NCBI RefSeq assembly: GCF_000022365.1
Contig: NC_012804.1
Coordinates: 620,001-684,000 of the forward strand
DNA length: 64,000 bases
Direction: 5' to 3'
DNA from: Thermococcus gammatolerans EJ3
Lineage (GTDB): Archaea > Methanobacteriota_B > Thermococci > Thermococcales > Thermococcaceae
Shown here: in pieces, positions 17,444 through 25,498 of the stretch
Numbering within the stretch: position 1 is the stretch's first letter
Layout of the letters: each line of letters begins with the position of its first letter
Notes under the pieces: model-generated
Databases searched by the model: none
Told to the model about the DNA's origin: nothing
The model's input: only the letters and a program-made list of their open reading frames with translations
Program-made: the position numbers and the translations under genes

Positions 17444-18376
17444 ATGACACAGAAGGGCAGAAAACGCAGAAATCGCAGTGGGCCTGGAAGGCCACCAGTA
17501 TTTGATGAGCCTGTTTACACAGCATTCTGGATGGAAAAAGAGGATAAAGAGAGACTTTACGAGCAGAAGGGCACACTTCCCGTAGGCGTCTATGTTGGCA
17601 TGCTCCTGAGGTCTAAAAGTGCCGAAAAGGCTATTCTAATGAGACAGCTTGCGGAGAAAGACAGGCTTCTCGAAGAAAAAGACCGCTGTATCGAAGAGCT
17701 TGAAAAGCTCGTCGAGCGCCTTCAGGATGAGCTTGAGAAGTGGCGCTTCCGTGCCGAGGCTTGCGAAAAGAACAAGCCCAAACTCTCTTCCAAGTGGTCT
17801 AAGATTCTCCTCGCCATTCCCAAAGCAGTTGAGGAGGGCCTCACGTGGAACGACCTCATGCGGGACCTCGGAATCCTCGACCCCCAAGAACAGGTCGCAG
17901 TCATGCAGCGCTTCTTCATCACGATTGACGAGAACGGCAAGATTCCCGAAGTCATCAAGCCTCTGCAAGGCATCAAGGAGCTTGAGGGCATTGTCCTCTA
18001 CCGCGAGAACGGCGTGAACGTCCGCTTTGCGAAAATCGTCCGTGAGGACACGCTCAAGGCGGCCAAGAGTTTGAGGGTCGAAGCTCCAAAACCTGCCAAG
18101 AAAGGTCGGCCTGCCGTGAAGGTTTCGAGGGCTGAGATTGAGAAGAGCCTCAAGGCTTGGCTAAAGCAGTATGAGCAGTGGGCGTCCAACTGGCGGACGA
18201 AGGAGAAGGCAGAGCAGTTCTTGAAGAGTGTTGGCAACAATGGGCTTCGTCGGCTTGTGCGGGAGTATGGTTTCGATGTTGTGGCGGAGGTTGTCGGTTC
18301 TAACGCGGATTATCGGGCCCTGTTCGGCCCGTTTCTCTTGAAGCTTCAGGAAAAGAAGGTGGAGGTGAAAGCATGA
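17444..18376 (+). CDS. DNA-binding coiled-coil protein, replication candidate
   Basis: ATG 17444 is 5 nt after GGTGA and gives 310 residues. The N-terminus is AT-hook-like (GRKRRNRSGPGRPP). Next comes an RHH-like segment (about 28-60: YTAFWMEKEDKERLYEQKG), a coiled coil (about 65-105), a helical middle region (SKWSKILLAIPKAVEEGLTW ...), a second basic patch (KKGRPAVKVSR, about 220) and a helical C-terminus. No catalytic motif is seen. As the largest protein next to the iterons it could be an initiator, partition or genome-organising protein. The assignment is inference. Confidence 0.7.
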   Translation: MTQKGRKRRNRSGPGRPPVFDEPVYTAFWMEKEDKERLYEQKGTLPVGVYVGMLLRSKSAEKAILMRQLAEKDRLLEEKDRCIEELEKLVERLQDELEKWRFRAEACEKNKPKLSSKWSKILLAIPKAVEEGLTWNDLMRDLGILDPQEQVAVMQRFFITIDENGKIPEVIKPLQGIKELEGIVLYRENGVNVRFAKIVREDTLKAAKSLRVEAPKPAKKGRPAVKVSRAEIEKSLKAWLKQYEQWASNWRTKEKAEQFLKSVGNNGLRRLVREYGFDVVAEVVGSNADYRALFGPFLLKLQEKKVEVKA

Positions 18377-18618
18377 GTGAGGTTGCGGATTTCTGGAGTT
18401 GGGTTGCGCAGGAGAAGGCGAAGTTGGATGAAGTGCTACGTGATAGGGAGGAACCGCCCACCTTGATTGACTGGCTTGAGCGCGAAATCACAGAGGCTCG
18501 GGAGGCAGCGTTCTCTCTCAAGATTCGCGGGGAGAACGGCGCGGAGTACTGGACTGGCTACGCTGATGCCCTCGAGGACGTTCTGAAGGCCATACAGAGG
18601 AGGGAGGTGAGGGCATGA
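18373..18618 (+). CDS. Small acidic helical protein
   Basis: The ATG overlaps the upstream stop by 4 bp. The 81-residue product is predicted helical and acidic in its first half (WSWVAQEKAKLDEVLRDREE, then LIDWLEREITEAREAAF), with a GYADALEDVLKAI end. No family is recognised. It is one of a run of tightly packed small genes in the rightward right-arm operon. Confidence 0.62.
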   Translation: MSEVADFWSWVAQEKAKLDEVLRDREEPPTLIDWLEREITEAREAAFSLKIRGENGAEYWTGYADALEDVLKAIQRREVRA

Positions 18619-18779
18619 GGAAGAAGTCGATTCTCGAGATTTGGGAGGAGGTTAGAGACAGCTATGGGAAGGAAGATGAGTGGGCGGCGCGCGGAGTTTA
18701 CCTCGACCCCGCCGAGAACGACCTCTATCGCGAAATCAAGCTCAGGGAATACTACAGAAGGAAGGAGGGTCGCTCATGA
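18615..18779 (+). CDS. Very small charged protein
   Basis: This 54-codon gene has its ATG 4 bp inside the upstream gene, after GAGGTGAGGGC, and its stop overlaps the next ATG. The product (MRKKSILEIWEEVRDSYGKE ... YYRRKEGRS) is highly charged with no membrane segment. The strict overlaps on both sides and the ribosome site support it as a real gene despite its size. Function unknown. Confidence 0.62.
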   Translation: MRKKSILEIWEEVRDSYGKEDEWAARGVYLDPAENDLYREIKLREYYRRKEGRS

Positions 18780-19066
18780 CGTGGCTCGAAGCAAGAGCTC
18801 CAAACTTCTCAAAGTGGAAGCGCTTGGTTGACCTCAGCAGGGTTGCGGCTTTAGATGTCATTGAGAATGAGAAAAACGCTGTCATTGGCCTTAGAAGCGC
18901 GAACGATGCCGAGCTGGCAAAGCTTGTCGTCGAGAAGGAAAAGCTACAAGAAACAATCGACGCTCTCACGCTTCTCATCGAGCAGTCAAAGCAGTTCAGC
19001 GACGCTAAGGTCTTCACGCTCGAAGAAGTCCTTCAGGCCAACACTCGCCAGGGGGTGTGGGCATGA
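18776..19066 (+). CDS. Small coiled-coil protein
   Basis: ATG 18776, overlapping the previous stop, gives 96 residues. Residues about 28-72 are a strong helical/coiled-coil stretch (ENEKNAVIGLRSANDAELAKL, VEKEKLQETIDALTLLIEQ). A longer frame upstream crosses the previous gene and is not used. No family is recognised. Confidence 0.62.
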   Translation: MTWLEARAPNFSKWKRLVDLSRVAALDVIENEKNAVIGLRSANDAELAKLVVEKEKLQETIDALTLLIEQSKQFSDAKVFTLEEVLQANTRQGVWA

Positions 19067-19455
19067 CTCGCTTTGTTTCTCTTTCTGAAGAACTCGCTGT
19101 CAAGCTCGAGTATGCTCGGGCCGAGTGGGAGGCTCAGAAGGTGCAAATCCTGATCGAGAACGATGAGGTTCCGGAGGGGCACGAAGTTGCCCTTGAGCTA
19201 AAGGACCTCGTGAGCTACCTCGAAAGCCTGGAGATCCCGACCAGGGTCGTTATAGACTCTGAAGTCTACAAGGTGAAGCTCAGGAAGAAGGTGCCCTACG
19301 ACCGTTACAGGGAAATTTTGGCGGGCCTGAACAATCTCTCACATGCTAGGTGGGACAAGAAGGCGAGAGCGATTCTCGTTGACAGGACGAGGGAGATGGA
19401 AGAACAGCTTGAGGTTGAGGAGATCGTCATCACCCCGAAGGAGGTGCGGGCCTGA
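19063..19455 (+). CDS. Unknown alpha/beta protein
   Basis: This gene has an ATG overlapping the preceding stop by 4 bp and encodes 130 residues. A helical start (LSEELAVKLEYARAEWEAQK) leads to a central strand-rich region (IPTRVVIDSEVYKVKLRKKV) that contains a YDRYREILAGLNNLSHARWD segment, followed by an acidic strand end. No recognised motif. It is coupled to the possible nuclease gene at 19455. Confidence 0.62.
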   Translation: MTRFVSLSEELAVKLEYARAEWEAQKVQILIENDEVPEGHEVALELKDLVSYLESLEIPTRVVIDSEVYKVKLRKKVPYDRYREILAGLNNLSHARWDKKARAILVDRTREMEEQLEVEEIVITPKEVRA

Positions 19456-19979
19456 TGGCCTCCCGTACGGCTTTTGTCTATCAGGATGCCCTTAGCATTG
19501 ACGATGCCTTTACTTACTTCAAGCGCCTCATGCGGGACGCTGAGAACCGCGTGGCCTTTTCGAGGGCCCTCCAGAAGGCCAGAAAGGGCCTGGACGTGCA
19601 CATGTACGTTACCGACATTGACAGCCTCATCGTGCAGTATCTCAGGAGAAACGGCGTTAGAGGCTTCCGTTTCACCGGTTTTGAACTCAAAAACATGAAC
19701 CCGCGCTCGGCAATCGTGAACGGGAAGGTCAAGGTGAATGGGAAGCAGTACGAGGGGCACAAGTGGTTTGCGGAGAAGGCAGGTATGGATTTCTACTATC
19801 TTGTTAACCTCGGCAGGGAGTTCTTGGTTTGGAATATCAGGAACACTTACGCAGACTTCAGGTGGTACGGTGAGGGGCACGCGCATGATTACTACGCTTT
19901 CGTGGATTTGGATGATGTGATTCGTGTTCCAGCTCAGGAACTGCCGGAAACGCTCAGGTTCTTGCTGTGGAGGAGGTGA
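19455..19979 (+). CDS. Possible PD-(D/E)XK-type nuclease
   Basis: This 174-residue protein carries D54/D56 (TDIDSLIVQYL) and E77-x-K79 (FTGFELKNM) in a spacing and strand context that resembles the D...ExK active site of PD-(D/E)XK nucleases. A leading helix ends in MYVTDID and a following beta-rich half (KWFAEKAGMDFYYLV, FLVWNIRN, YYAFVDLDDV) would complete the core. If correct, it could process viral DNA ends, junctions or host DNA. The fold is inferred from motif spacing alone and could be coincidence. Confidence 0.55.
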   Translation: MASRTAFVYQDALSIDDAFTYFKRLMRDAENRVAFSRALQKARKGLDVHMYVTDIDSLIVQYLRRNGVRGFRFTGFELKNMNPRSAIVNGKVKVNGKQYEGHKWFAEKAGMDFYYLVNLGREFLVWNIRNTYADFRWYGEGHAHDYYAFVDLDDVIRVPAQELPETLRFLLWRR

Positions 19980-19985
19980 CGGGGC

Positions 19986-20324
19986 GTGGCGAAGATTTTG
20001 GGCAGATTGAAAGTTGTGTGTGATGATGGAACGACAATTTCAATTGCAGAGGATCCACTCAACAGATTCTTTGATGAGGAAAGAATTAAGGAACTGCTGC
20101 GGCTTCAGAAAAAAGCCCTCGAGGAGTGGATCGAGGTGAATGAGTCATTTGTTAAGGAGGTGCTCGAAGAAGAGAAAAAGTATGGCTTTGATGCTGACCG
20201 CTATCCGAGAGATCTCATTGAGAAACTTAAGTTCGTTGAAGGGCTAGATGAGGAGATAGCCTCAACAAAGAGGGAACTTGAAGCAATAAAACGACTTCTC
20301 AAGGAGTGTGATGGGTGTGAGTGA
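19986..20324 (+). CDS. Small helical protein
   Basis: GTG 19986 comes just after GGAGGTGACGGGGC. The 112-residue product has a beta-hairpin start (AKILGRLKVVCDDGTTISIA) and a long acidic helical remainder (IKELLRLQKKALEEWIEV ... TKRELEAIKRLLKE) ending in CDGCE. The last residues overlap the next gene. Function unknown. Confidence 0.6.
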   Translation: MAKILGRLKVVCDDGTTISIAEDPLNRFFDEERIKELLRLQKKALEEWIEVNESFVKEVLEEEKKYGFDADRYPRDLIEKLKFVEGLDEEIASTKRELEAIKRLLKECDGCE

Positions 20325-20580
20325 TAAGTGGTTCAAGGCGGTGGGTGTTATCCTGCTAATGGCTTGGATAACCTTGGGCATCATGATTGCAGACACCTAT
20401 CGCTTGATGCTAGCGGTAACAGGAGGAATGATCAGAGAGTACCCGTTGCTGGATCGGCTCAATGGGGCAGTGTTGCTTGCGTGGGAGAATATGGCGTTTA
20501 GGCTTTTGTCGTGGATGACTTTGTGGCTTTCCGCGGCTTACATGCTTGCATGGGCATGCCTCAAGAATCGAGGGGCGTGA
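20311..20580 (+). CDS. Small two-helix membrane protein
   Basis: ATG 20311 (GTG 20308 and GTG 20317 are alternatives) gives about 89 residues, overlapping the end of the previous gene. Hydrophobic segments lie at about 8-24 and 62-82 with a polar loop between them. No family is recognised. Confidence 0.58.
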   Translation: MGVSDKWFKAVGVILLMAWITLGIMIADTYRLMLAVTGGMIREYPLLDRLNGAVLLAWENMAFRLLSWMTLWLSAAYMLAWACLKNRGA

Positions 20581-20999
20581 TGGCCGTGAGTGAGGCTTCG
20601 GTGAGCCCGGTGTTTCTTCCCGAGGCAATTGAGGAAGCCCGCGCGGACGGAAACGAGTGGTTCCTTTGTGCAGAGCTGTATGCCATCCTTGCCCTCGGCG
20701 TCCTCGACAAATGGGTTTCACGGAGAAAGCTGGCGAAGTTGCTCTGCGAGCTCGTGAGGAGGGACTTGAGAGTCAGGCGCTCGATAGACTTGACTGAGAG
20801 GGAGTGCTATGAGAACGTCCTTGACATCGTCACGAACCCGCTCTACCTCAGCGAGGCCTTCGAGTACAAGAGGAGTATGGTCAGGCTTTCGGAGTTCGGA
20901 GAGGTGGTTTTCAATGAGATTGAGGGAGCCCTCTCGCCAGAGCGGTTCTTTGAACTGAAGAGGAAGATACTCGAAATCTGGAAGGAGGGGAGAATATGA
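20580..20999 (+). CDS. Unknown soluble protein
   Basis: ATG 20580 overlaps the previous stop (TGATG) and gives 139 residues. The protein is mostly helical (LPEAIEEARADGNEWFLCAE, DKWVSRRKLAKLLCELVRRD) and includes a segment that could be a winged-helix-like unit (KLAKLLCELV ... LRVRRSIDLTEREC). No catalytic motif is visible. A longer upstream frame overlaps the membrane gene and is not used. Confidence 0.62.
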   Translation: MAVSEASVSPVFLPEAIEEARADGNEWFLCAELYAILALGVLDKWVSRRKLAKLLCELVRRDLRVRRSIDLTERECYENVLDIVTNPLYLSEAFEYKRSMVRLSEFGEVVFNEIEGALSPERFFELKRKILEIWKEGRI

Positions 21000-21193
21000 C
21001 CGTTAACTTTCGTATGAATGTTAACGTGCTCACGGATTTTGTGAGTGGGGTTTTGGTTTCGCTGAGTGCTGGCTGGTCTCTAGCTCACATTTTTTGTGAA
21101 TACGGGCCTTCATTTATGGGTGGGCAAGATACCACATCAAACACCCTCACAAGCCTGACCACATTCACAAAAACCGTGAACGAGGTGGCGTGA
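20996..21193 (+). CDS. Small hypothetical protein
   Basis: The ATG overlaps the upstream stop by 4 bp and the product has 65 residues. One weakly hydrophobic stretch (about 12-32: DFVSGVLVSLSAGWSLAHIF) is followed by a Thr/Ser-rich tail. Overlap spacing supports it as a gene; function unknown. Confidence 0.5.
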   Translation: MTVNFRMNVNVLTDFVSGVLVSLSAGWSLAHIFCEYGPSFMGGQDTTSNTLTSLTTFTKTVNEVA

Positions 21194-21196
21194 ACT

Positions 21197-21478
21197 ATGA
21201 GAAGAGACTGGCTTGAATTTGTAACTATACTTGTGATAGTATTGTTCAGTACTTTCCTACTATCGCACACAGGTAATACACCAAACAAAGACACTCCACA
21301 GATAAACATAATCAAAGAAGCTAACGTCTCCGCGGGAGGCCTAAGTACAGTTTTCTCATTCACATATAACGACTCCTACGGCATATATCACTGCATCTAT
21401 TTTGACGGGGGTTATGATGGCGGGCTCTGGTGTGAACGACTCAAAAATTCAACGCCTACAGGAGGAGAGGATAAATGA
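21197..21478 (+). CDS. Small exported or anchored protein
   Basis: This 93-residue protein has an N-terminal hydrophobic helix (about 7-23: FVTILVIVLFSTFLLS) and then a polar extracytoplasmic part with two cysteines (HCIYFDGG, LWCERL) that could form a disulphide, plus two Asn-X-Ser/Thr sites. Its stop overlaps the next ATG. Function unknown. Confidence 0.6.
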   Translation: MRRDWLEFVTILVIVLFSTFLLSHTGNTPNKDTPQINIIKEANVSAGGLSTVFSFTYNDSYGIYHCIYFDGGYDGGLWCERLKNSTPTGGEDK

Positions 21479-21939
21479 AGCCCAAAATCGCCCTGCCAGA
21501 AAACGAGTTTAAACTCAAAGGCCTCTACAACTTCCTTGAGCTAATCTTTGATGACGATGAGCATAGAATAGGCATAGCCGAAGCCCTCCTCGAGCGGCTG
21601 AGGCAGAAGAGGGAAACCTACTCTGAGGACTGGCTTGAAGTCATTCTTGAGTACCTCGGCGAGCAGGACTTGCTTGAGCAGTATCACGAGCTCCTCAACA
21701 AGTTCGATAACGGGGAAATCAGTAAGACCAAGATAAACAAGCTCATTGAGAAGGAGCTCCGCGAGAGGGGTTATCCGGCCGCAAAGCTGAGGAACGATTG
21801 GGCAATAGTCAAGAAGACACTCATAAAACTTGGGATTGTGTCCAGAACTTCCAACAGGCTGAATCTGTCGTGGGATTTCGTGGAGCGGCTGAATACACTG
21901 GCCAAATTCTACAACTTATGGAGGGCTGGAGAAATATGA
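21475..21939 (+). CDS. Unknown helical protein with possible winged-helix end
   Basis: This 154-residue protein is acidic and helical in its first half (FNFLELIFDDD-like start, ALLERLRQKR, WLEVILEYL). It ends in a more basic part (SKTKINKLIEKELRERG, LRNDWAIVKKTLIKLGIVSR) that resembles a helix-turn-helix/winged-helix layout. It overlaps genes on both sides by 4 bp. A regulatory role is possible. Confidence 0.6.
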   Translation: MKPKIALPENEFKLKGLYNFLELIFDDDEHRIGIAEALLERLRQKRETYSEDWLEVILEYLGEQDLLEQYHELLNKFDNGEISKTKINKLIEKELRERGYPAAKLRNDWAIVKKTLIKLGIVSRTSNRLNLSWDFVERLNTLAKFYNLWRAGEI

Positions 21940-22154
21940 TCAGACTCAAGATTTACAAAGAAGACGGAGTCTGGTGCGTGGAGGATTTAGCAGGTTATGA
22001 GGTTGGTTGTGGCAGGACGATCGCTGAGGCCTTCAAGGACTTTGGGGAGAACCTTGAGGCTGCGATTGAGGAGTATGTTGAAGATAACGACCTCGACAAG
22101 TTCCACATTTCTGCAATAGCCCTCCGCTATGCCTTACTCGATTGGCTGAGGTGA
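21936..22154 (+). CDS. HicB-like (UPF0150 fold) protein, orphan
   Basis: ATG 21936, overlapping the upstream stop, gives 72 residues. The pattern of strand (IRLKIYKEDGVWCVEDL), turn (GYEVGCGRT) and helix (IAEAFKDFGENLEAAIEEYVE) is that of HicB-type partial RNase-H-fold antitoxins. No HicA-like gene is next to it, so it is an orphan and may act as a small regulator. It is the last gene before the integrase N-terminal part. Confidence 0.65.
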   Translation: MIRLKIYKEDGVWCVEDLAGYEVGCGRTIAEAFKDFGENLEAAIEEYVEDNDLDKFHISAIALRYALLDWLR

Positions 22155-22202
22155 TTCTCATGACCGTAGTCTTAATATTCACCTCCGGCCATTGTCCCAC
22201 GG

Positions 22203-22229
22203 GTGGGCCAAAGTGGGCCATAGTGGGCC
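22203..22229. repeat. Three gtgggcc repeats phased at 10 bp
   Basis: The heptamer gtgggcc starts at 22203, 22213 and 22223, exactly one helical turn apart, so all three copies face the same side of the DNA. A TATA-like cttaatat lies at about 22170-22177, which would place transcription start near 22200. The repeats thus sit at the start of the integrase transcript as an operator, or serve as integrase arm sites. Confidence 0.65.
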
Positions 22230-22257
22230 GTCATATGGCAGGGCTCTCAACAGAGAT

Positions 22258-22506
<249 letters not shown>

Positions 22507-22575
22507 AGAGGGATGTCTTTTATAAGCTTTGCCCTCCGGTAGGAGATAACTCGGAACCCAAAAATATGGGCGGGT

Positions 22576-23208
22576 TCAATCCCTCTCAAACCCGTTTCCC
22601 TCAGGGTAACATAGATACCTGTAGGGACAGAACCTGCACAGGTACGAATACTCCCCCTTTGGTGGTTTGCCCCGTTCGTAAGCTTTTTTGACGTTGTAGA
22701 AGTGGCGCAAGGTCTCCTTAAAGAGTTTTTCATCGTACGGTATTTCGAAGGCCCTGAAGTTGGGCCCCTTGATAACGGGAAAATTGGAGAAATCAAGCTT
22801 GCTTATCACAGTTAAAGGTCTCTCGTGGAGCTTGACATAGTAGAGGTACCCGTATTCAGCCTCCGCCCATCTAAGGTACACGTTGAGCTGGGCGAGGTGA
22901 GACTCGTAGGGAACCCTAGGGAGGCTTGTTTTACCCTTAATCTCAATAGGGAACTCTCGAAAGGCGTCTATTCTGCCGTGGATCTCAAATCCCAGCTTTC
23001 TCGATCTCAAAACGAGGTGTTTTTCCAGCTCAAAGCCGAATCTCTTGTTCAGTATCTCTCCTAAGACACCGTGAGTGTTTATGCCCTGAGTAAGCCTGAC
23101 CTTCACGTTCTCGGGCCACCTCTCTGGATAGCCCATCAAACGAAAGTAAATGCGCCTCGGACAGCTCAGTGCTTCGCTTGCGTAGAACTCAATGAACTCC
23201 CCGTTCAT
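22576..23208 (-). CDS. Cas4-like PD-(D/E)XK nuclease with Fe-S cysteines
   Basis: ATG 23208, 5 nt after GGAGGGA, gives 210 residues. The fold signature is that of the Cas4/DUF83 family. There is an N-terminal cysteine in ALSCPRR, then H-x-G (THGVLGEIL), D (GRIDAFRE), E-x-K (FPIEIKGK) and Q (HLAQLNVYL). Three C-terminal cysteines (YLCRFCPYRYLC) with the first could hold a 4Fe-4S cluster. Cas4 enzymes are 5'-3' exonucleases. No CRISPR array or other cas gene is in this window, so this is a stand-alone copy, perhaps for DNA repair. Confidence 0.85.
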   Translation of the reverse strand: MNGEFIEFYASEALSCPRRIYFRLMGYPERWPENVKVRLTQGINTHGVLGEILNKRFGFELEKHLVLRSRKLGFEIHGRIDAFREFPIEIKGKTSLPRVPYESHLAQLNVYLRWAEAEYGYLYYVKLHERPLTVISKLDFSNFPVIKGPNFRAFEIPYDEKLFKETLRHFYNVKKAYERGKPPKGEYSYLCRFCPYRYLCYPEGNGFERD

Positions 23209-23350
23209 CTTCTTCCCTCCGTCGGGCGGTTCATCGGCCCGCAACCTCCCCGCCCGCTGTCAGCTAATACCGACGTCATCACAGCTCAGACTGGGCAAGG
23301 GTCGTCATCCAAAATAGGAATGGGGGGAGTATTTTAAAACCTTAACCCGC

Positions 23351-23701
23351 TTAAGTTCGAACCCTTGGTCTACCGTGTCTTTTCAGGGAGTAACTGAGCC
23401 CATAAGCCGGCCAGAGACTTGGCGGCTGCTCGTAGTGGTGGAGGTTCCTCAGGATCTTTTCAGCGGTTTTTTGATCACGGGCCCGTATCCTCAGCTTTCC
23501 TTCCGAGAGGAACACCTCCCCGCTGGGGAGTTTAAGGCGCAGTTCTTTCCCCTTGACCTCGGGCCTCGCCTTCATGAGAAGCCTGCGGTATTCCTCGTAC
23601 GCCCTGCTGCTGAGATCCTGCTCAAGAAGGAACTCTTTCTTTCCACCAAACAGTCTCGAAAACCAACTACTACCTGAGGGGTCTTCATCCATATTTCTCA
23701 T
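23351..23701 (-). CDS. Hypothetical protein
   Basis: This 116-residue soluble protein has a disordered start with WFSRLFGGKKEF, a helical middle (SSRAYEEYRRLLMKARPEV) and a strand-turn-strand element (ELRLKLPSGEVFLSEGKLRIR) followed by a basic end. No known motif. The start is uncertain (ATG 23701 or 23692). Its transcript diverges from the Taw2 gene. Confidence 0.55.
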   Translation of the reverse strand: MRNMDEDPSGSSWFSRLFGGKKEFLLEQDLSSRAYEEYRRLLMKARPEVKGKELRLKLPSGEVFLSEGKLRIRARDQKTAEKILRNLHHYEQPPSLWPAYGLSYSLKRHGRPRVRT

Positions 23702-23819
23702 CGACCTCCGGTCGATACGTTCTCATTCTAACTCCGGCCTTTTCCTTTTTAAGGCTTTCTCATCGCTTTTTGACGAAGCGACAGAAAACATAATAACGGG
23801 CATGAGAATGTTAAACTCG

Positions 23820-24659
23820 ATGAGGAGAGGGACACAGGTAATAAAGCCAAGGATACGTGAAATACTGGGCAGGGAGCTTCCCGCCGAGCTGGTGAACCTC
23901 CTGCCAAAGCACTGGGTCAGGATAGGGGACGTTCTCATTCTTCCCCTCAGGGAGGAGCTTGAACCCTACAAACACAGAATAGCCGAAGTCTACGCCGAAG
24001 TTCTTGGGGTTAAAACCGTTCTCAGGAAGGGGCGGATCTCGGGGGAGTTCAGGGAGACGAACTATGAAGTTCTCTACGGAAGCGATACGGTAACCGTTCA
24101 CGTGGAAAACGGCATCAAATACAAGCTTGATGTGGCGAGGATAATGTTCTCCCCGGCGAACGTTAAAGAAAGGGTCAGAATGGCGAAGGTTGCCCGGCCG
24201 GGAGAAATGGTTGTAGATATGTTCGCGGGTATAGGGCACTTAAGCCTTCCAATGGCCGTTCACGGCGGTGCCAGGGTCATCGCGATAGAGAAAAGCCCGT
24301 ACACCTTCAAGTTTCTAGTGGAAAACATAGAGCTCAACGGCGTTTGGGACCGAATGACCGCTTACAACATAGACAACAGGGAATTCCCTGCAGAAAACGT
24401 GGCCGACAGGGTAATTATGGGGTACGTTGTAAGAACCCACGAGTTCATTCCCAAAGCTCTGAGCATAGCCAAGGATGGGGCGGTGATCCACTACCACAAC
24501 ACCGTCCCGGAGAGACTCATGCCAGAGGAGCCATTTAGGACATTTAGGGAGATTGCTCGTGAATATGGAGTCGAAGTAGAGAAGTTGAACGAACTGGTCA
24601 TCAAACGCTATGCCCCGGGCGTGTGGCACGTTGTTGTAGACGTTAGAGTGTTCAAGTGA
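23820..24659 (+). CDS. taw2: tRNA-Phe wyosine-pathway aminocarboxypropyltransferase Taw2
   Basis: This 279-residue protein strongly resembles Pyrococcus Taw2 (TYW2-like). It moves the aminocarboxypropyl group of S-adenosylmethionine to C7 of 4-demethylwyosine at position 37 of tRNA-Phe. Seen are the SAM-binding VVDMFAGIGHLSLPMAV (about 128-144), an acidic VIAIEKSPYTFKF strand end and the HYHNTVPE motif in place of the NPP-type motif of true Trm5 methyltransferases. ATG 23820 gives the family length; in-frame upstream extension overlaps the divergent gene. Confidence 0.9.
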   Translation: MRRGTQVIKPRIREILGRELPAELVNLLPKHWVRIGDVLILPLREELEPYKHRIAEVYAEVLGVKTVLRKGRISGEFRETNYEVLYGSDTVTVHVENGIKYKLDVARIMFSPANVKERVRMAKVARPGEMVVDMFAGIGHLSLPMAVHGGARVIAIEKSPYTFKFLVENIELNGVWDRMTAYNIDNREFPAENVADRVIMGYVVRTHEFIPKALSIAKDGAVIHYHNTVPERLMPEEPFRTFREIAREYGVEVEKLNELVIKRYAPGVWHVVVDVRVFK

Positions 24660-24702
24660 AGGGGCAAAACTTATAAAAGCTCCAGAGGTATCAGTCGCGG
24701 GT

Positions 24703-24780
24703 GGGCCGGTAGCTCAGCCTGGTTAGAGCGCGGGGCTTTTAACCCCGTGGCCGCGGGTTCGAATCCCGCCCGGCCCGCCA
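24703..24780 (+). tRNA. tRNA-Lys (anticodon TTT)
   Basis: This 78-nt gene has acceptor stem GGGCCGG/CCGGCCC, an anticodon loop CTTTTAA with anticodon TTT between GGGG/CCCC arms, a TTCGAAT T-loop and an encoded CCA. A TATA box (aaacttataaaag, about 24667-24679) precedes it. Confidence 0.96.
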
Positions 24781-24929
24781 GATCAGTTTATAGCCTTTGG
24801 ATTTCTCCGGAAGAATTGCACTTTCATCTGGCAATTTTGAGACGTTTACTAGGTTCAAATTTCATTATGGTGGGTTATCTCGCCCCTGCAACGAAAGATT
24901 TTTAAATGCTCACCCTTCCCTAATATCGA

Positions 24930-25007
24930 GCCCCGGTGGTGTAGCCCGGTCAAACATGCGGGCCTTTCGAGCCCGCGCCCCGGGTTCAAATCCCGGCCGG
25001 GGCACCA
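24930..25007 (+). tRNA. tRNA-Glu (anticodon TTC)
   Basis: This 78-nt gene has acceptor stem GCCCCGG/CCGGGGC with discriminator A and encoded CCA, an anticodon loop CTTTCGA with anticodon TTC between GCGGGC and GCCCGC, and a TTCAAAT T-loop. A TATA box (gatttttaaatgc, about 24897-24909) precedes it. Confidence 0.96.
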
Positions 25008-25498
25008 GAATCCTGTTCTAAAGCGGTAAGAGTAGCCTCGTGTTGTGATTGTGAGAATTCATTTTCAAGTTAAGAAACACTTGGGTTAACTGAAAAATGT
25101 TAACTGAAAAAATTAAAAACTCAATGAAGGGCAGCCAATAGAGCTGCCAAAAAAGATATAAATATGTACAACACCAAGCTTTTAATGGGGGATACACCAA
25201 CTTCGATATATAGGATTCGTAGTTCTTTCGTTTTGTCTCACCTCCGTCAGATTTTTCAATCTTTTTTCAAGTGTCACCCCTAAATATACCTTGCCCCCTC
25301 CAGCTCTGGCGAAATGACAATAAATTTCAGTACATTTTGCTTAGAGGGTGAATGCGTAGAAAAAGGAGATGTCGGCTAAATCCTCCAACTAATTAAAATC
25401 AAAGTTTTGTGACATTTACCAATGTTATATTTGTGCATAAATAACTCATAAACACCCCACAAAAAACCTTTTAACCCCCTACCCGCTTCCCCCGCCCG
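25008..25498. other. Intergenic stretch without recognised content
   Basis: These 491 bases separate tRNA-Glu from the Trm10 gene. They are AT-rich in the middle and carry T-runs that may end the tRNA transcript. A TATA-like aaccttttaacc at about 25465-25476 is placed to drive the next gene, close to the ATG. No RNA gene, repeat family or open reading frame with coding character was recognised. Confidence 0.4.

Noticed and set aside
25008-25498. A possible small RNA gene in the 491-bp gap
   Set aside because: No TATA box with a GC-rich structured body was seen, and in hyperthermophiles structured RNAs normally stand out by high GC.
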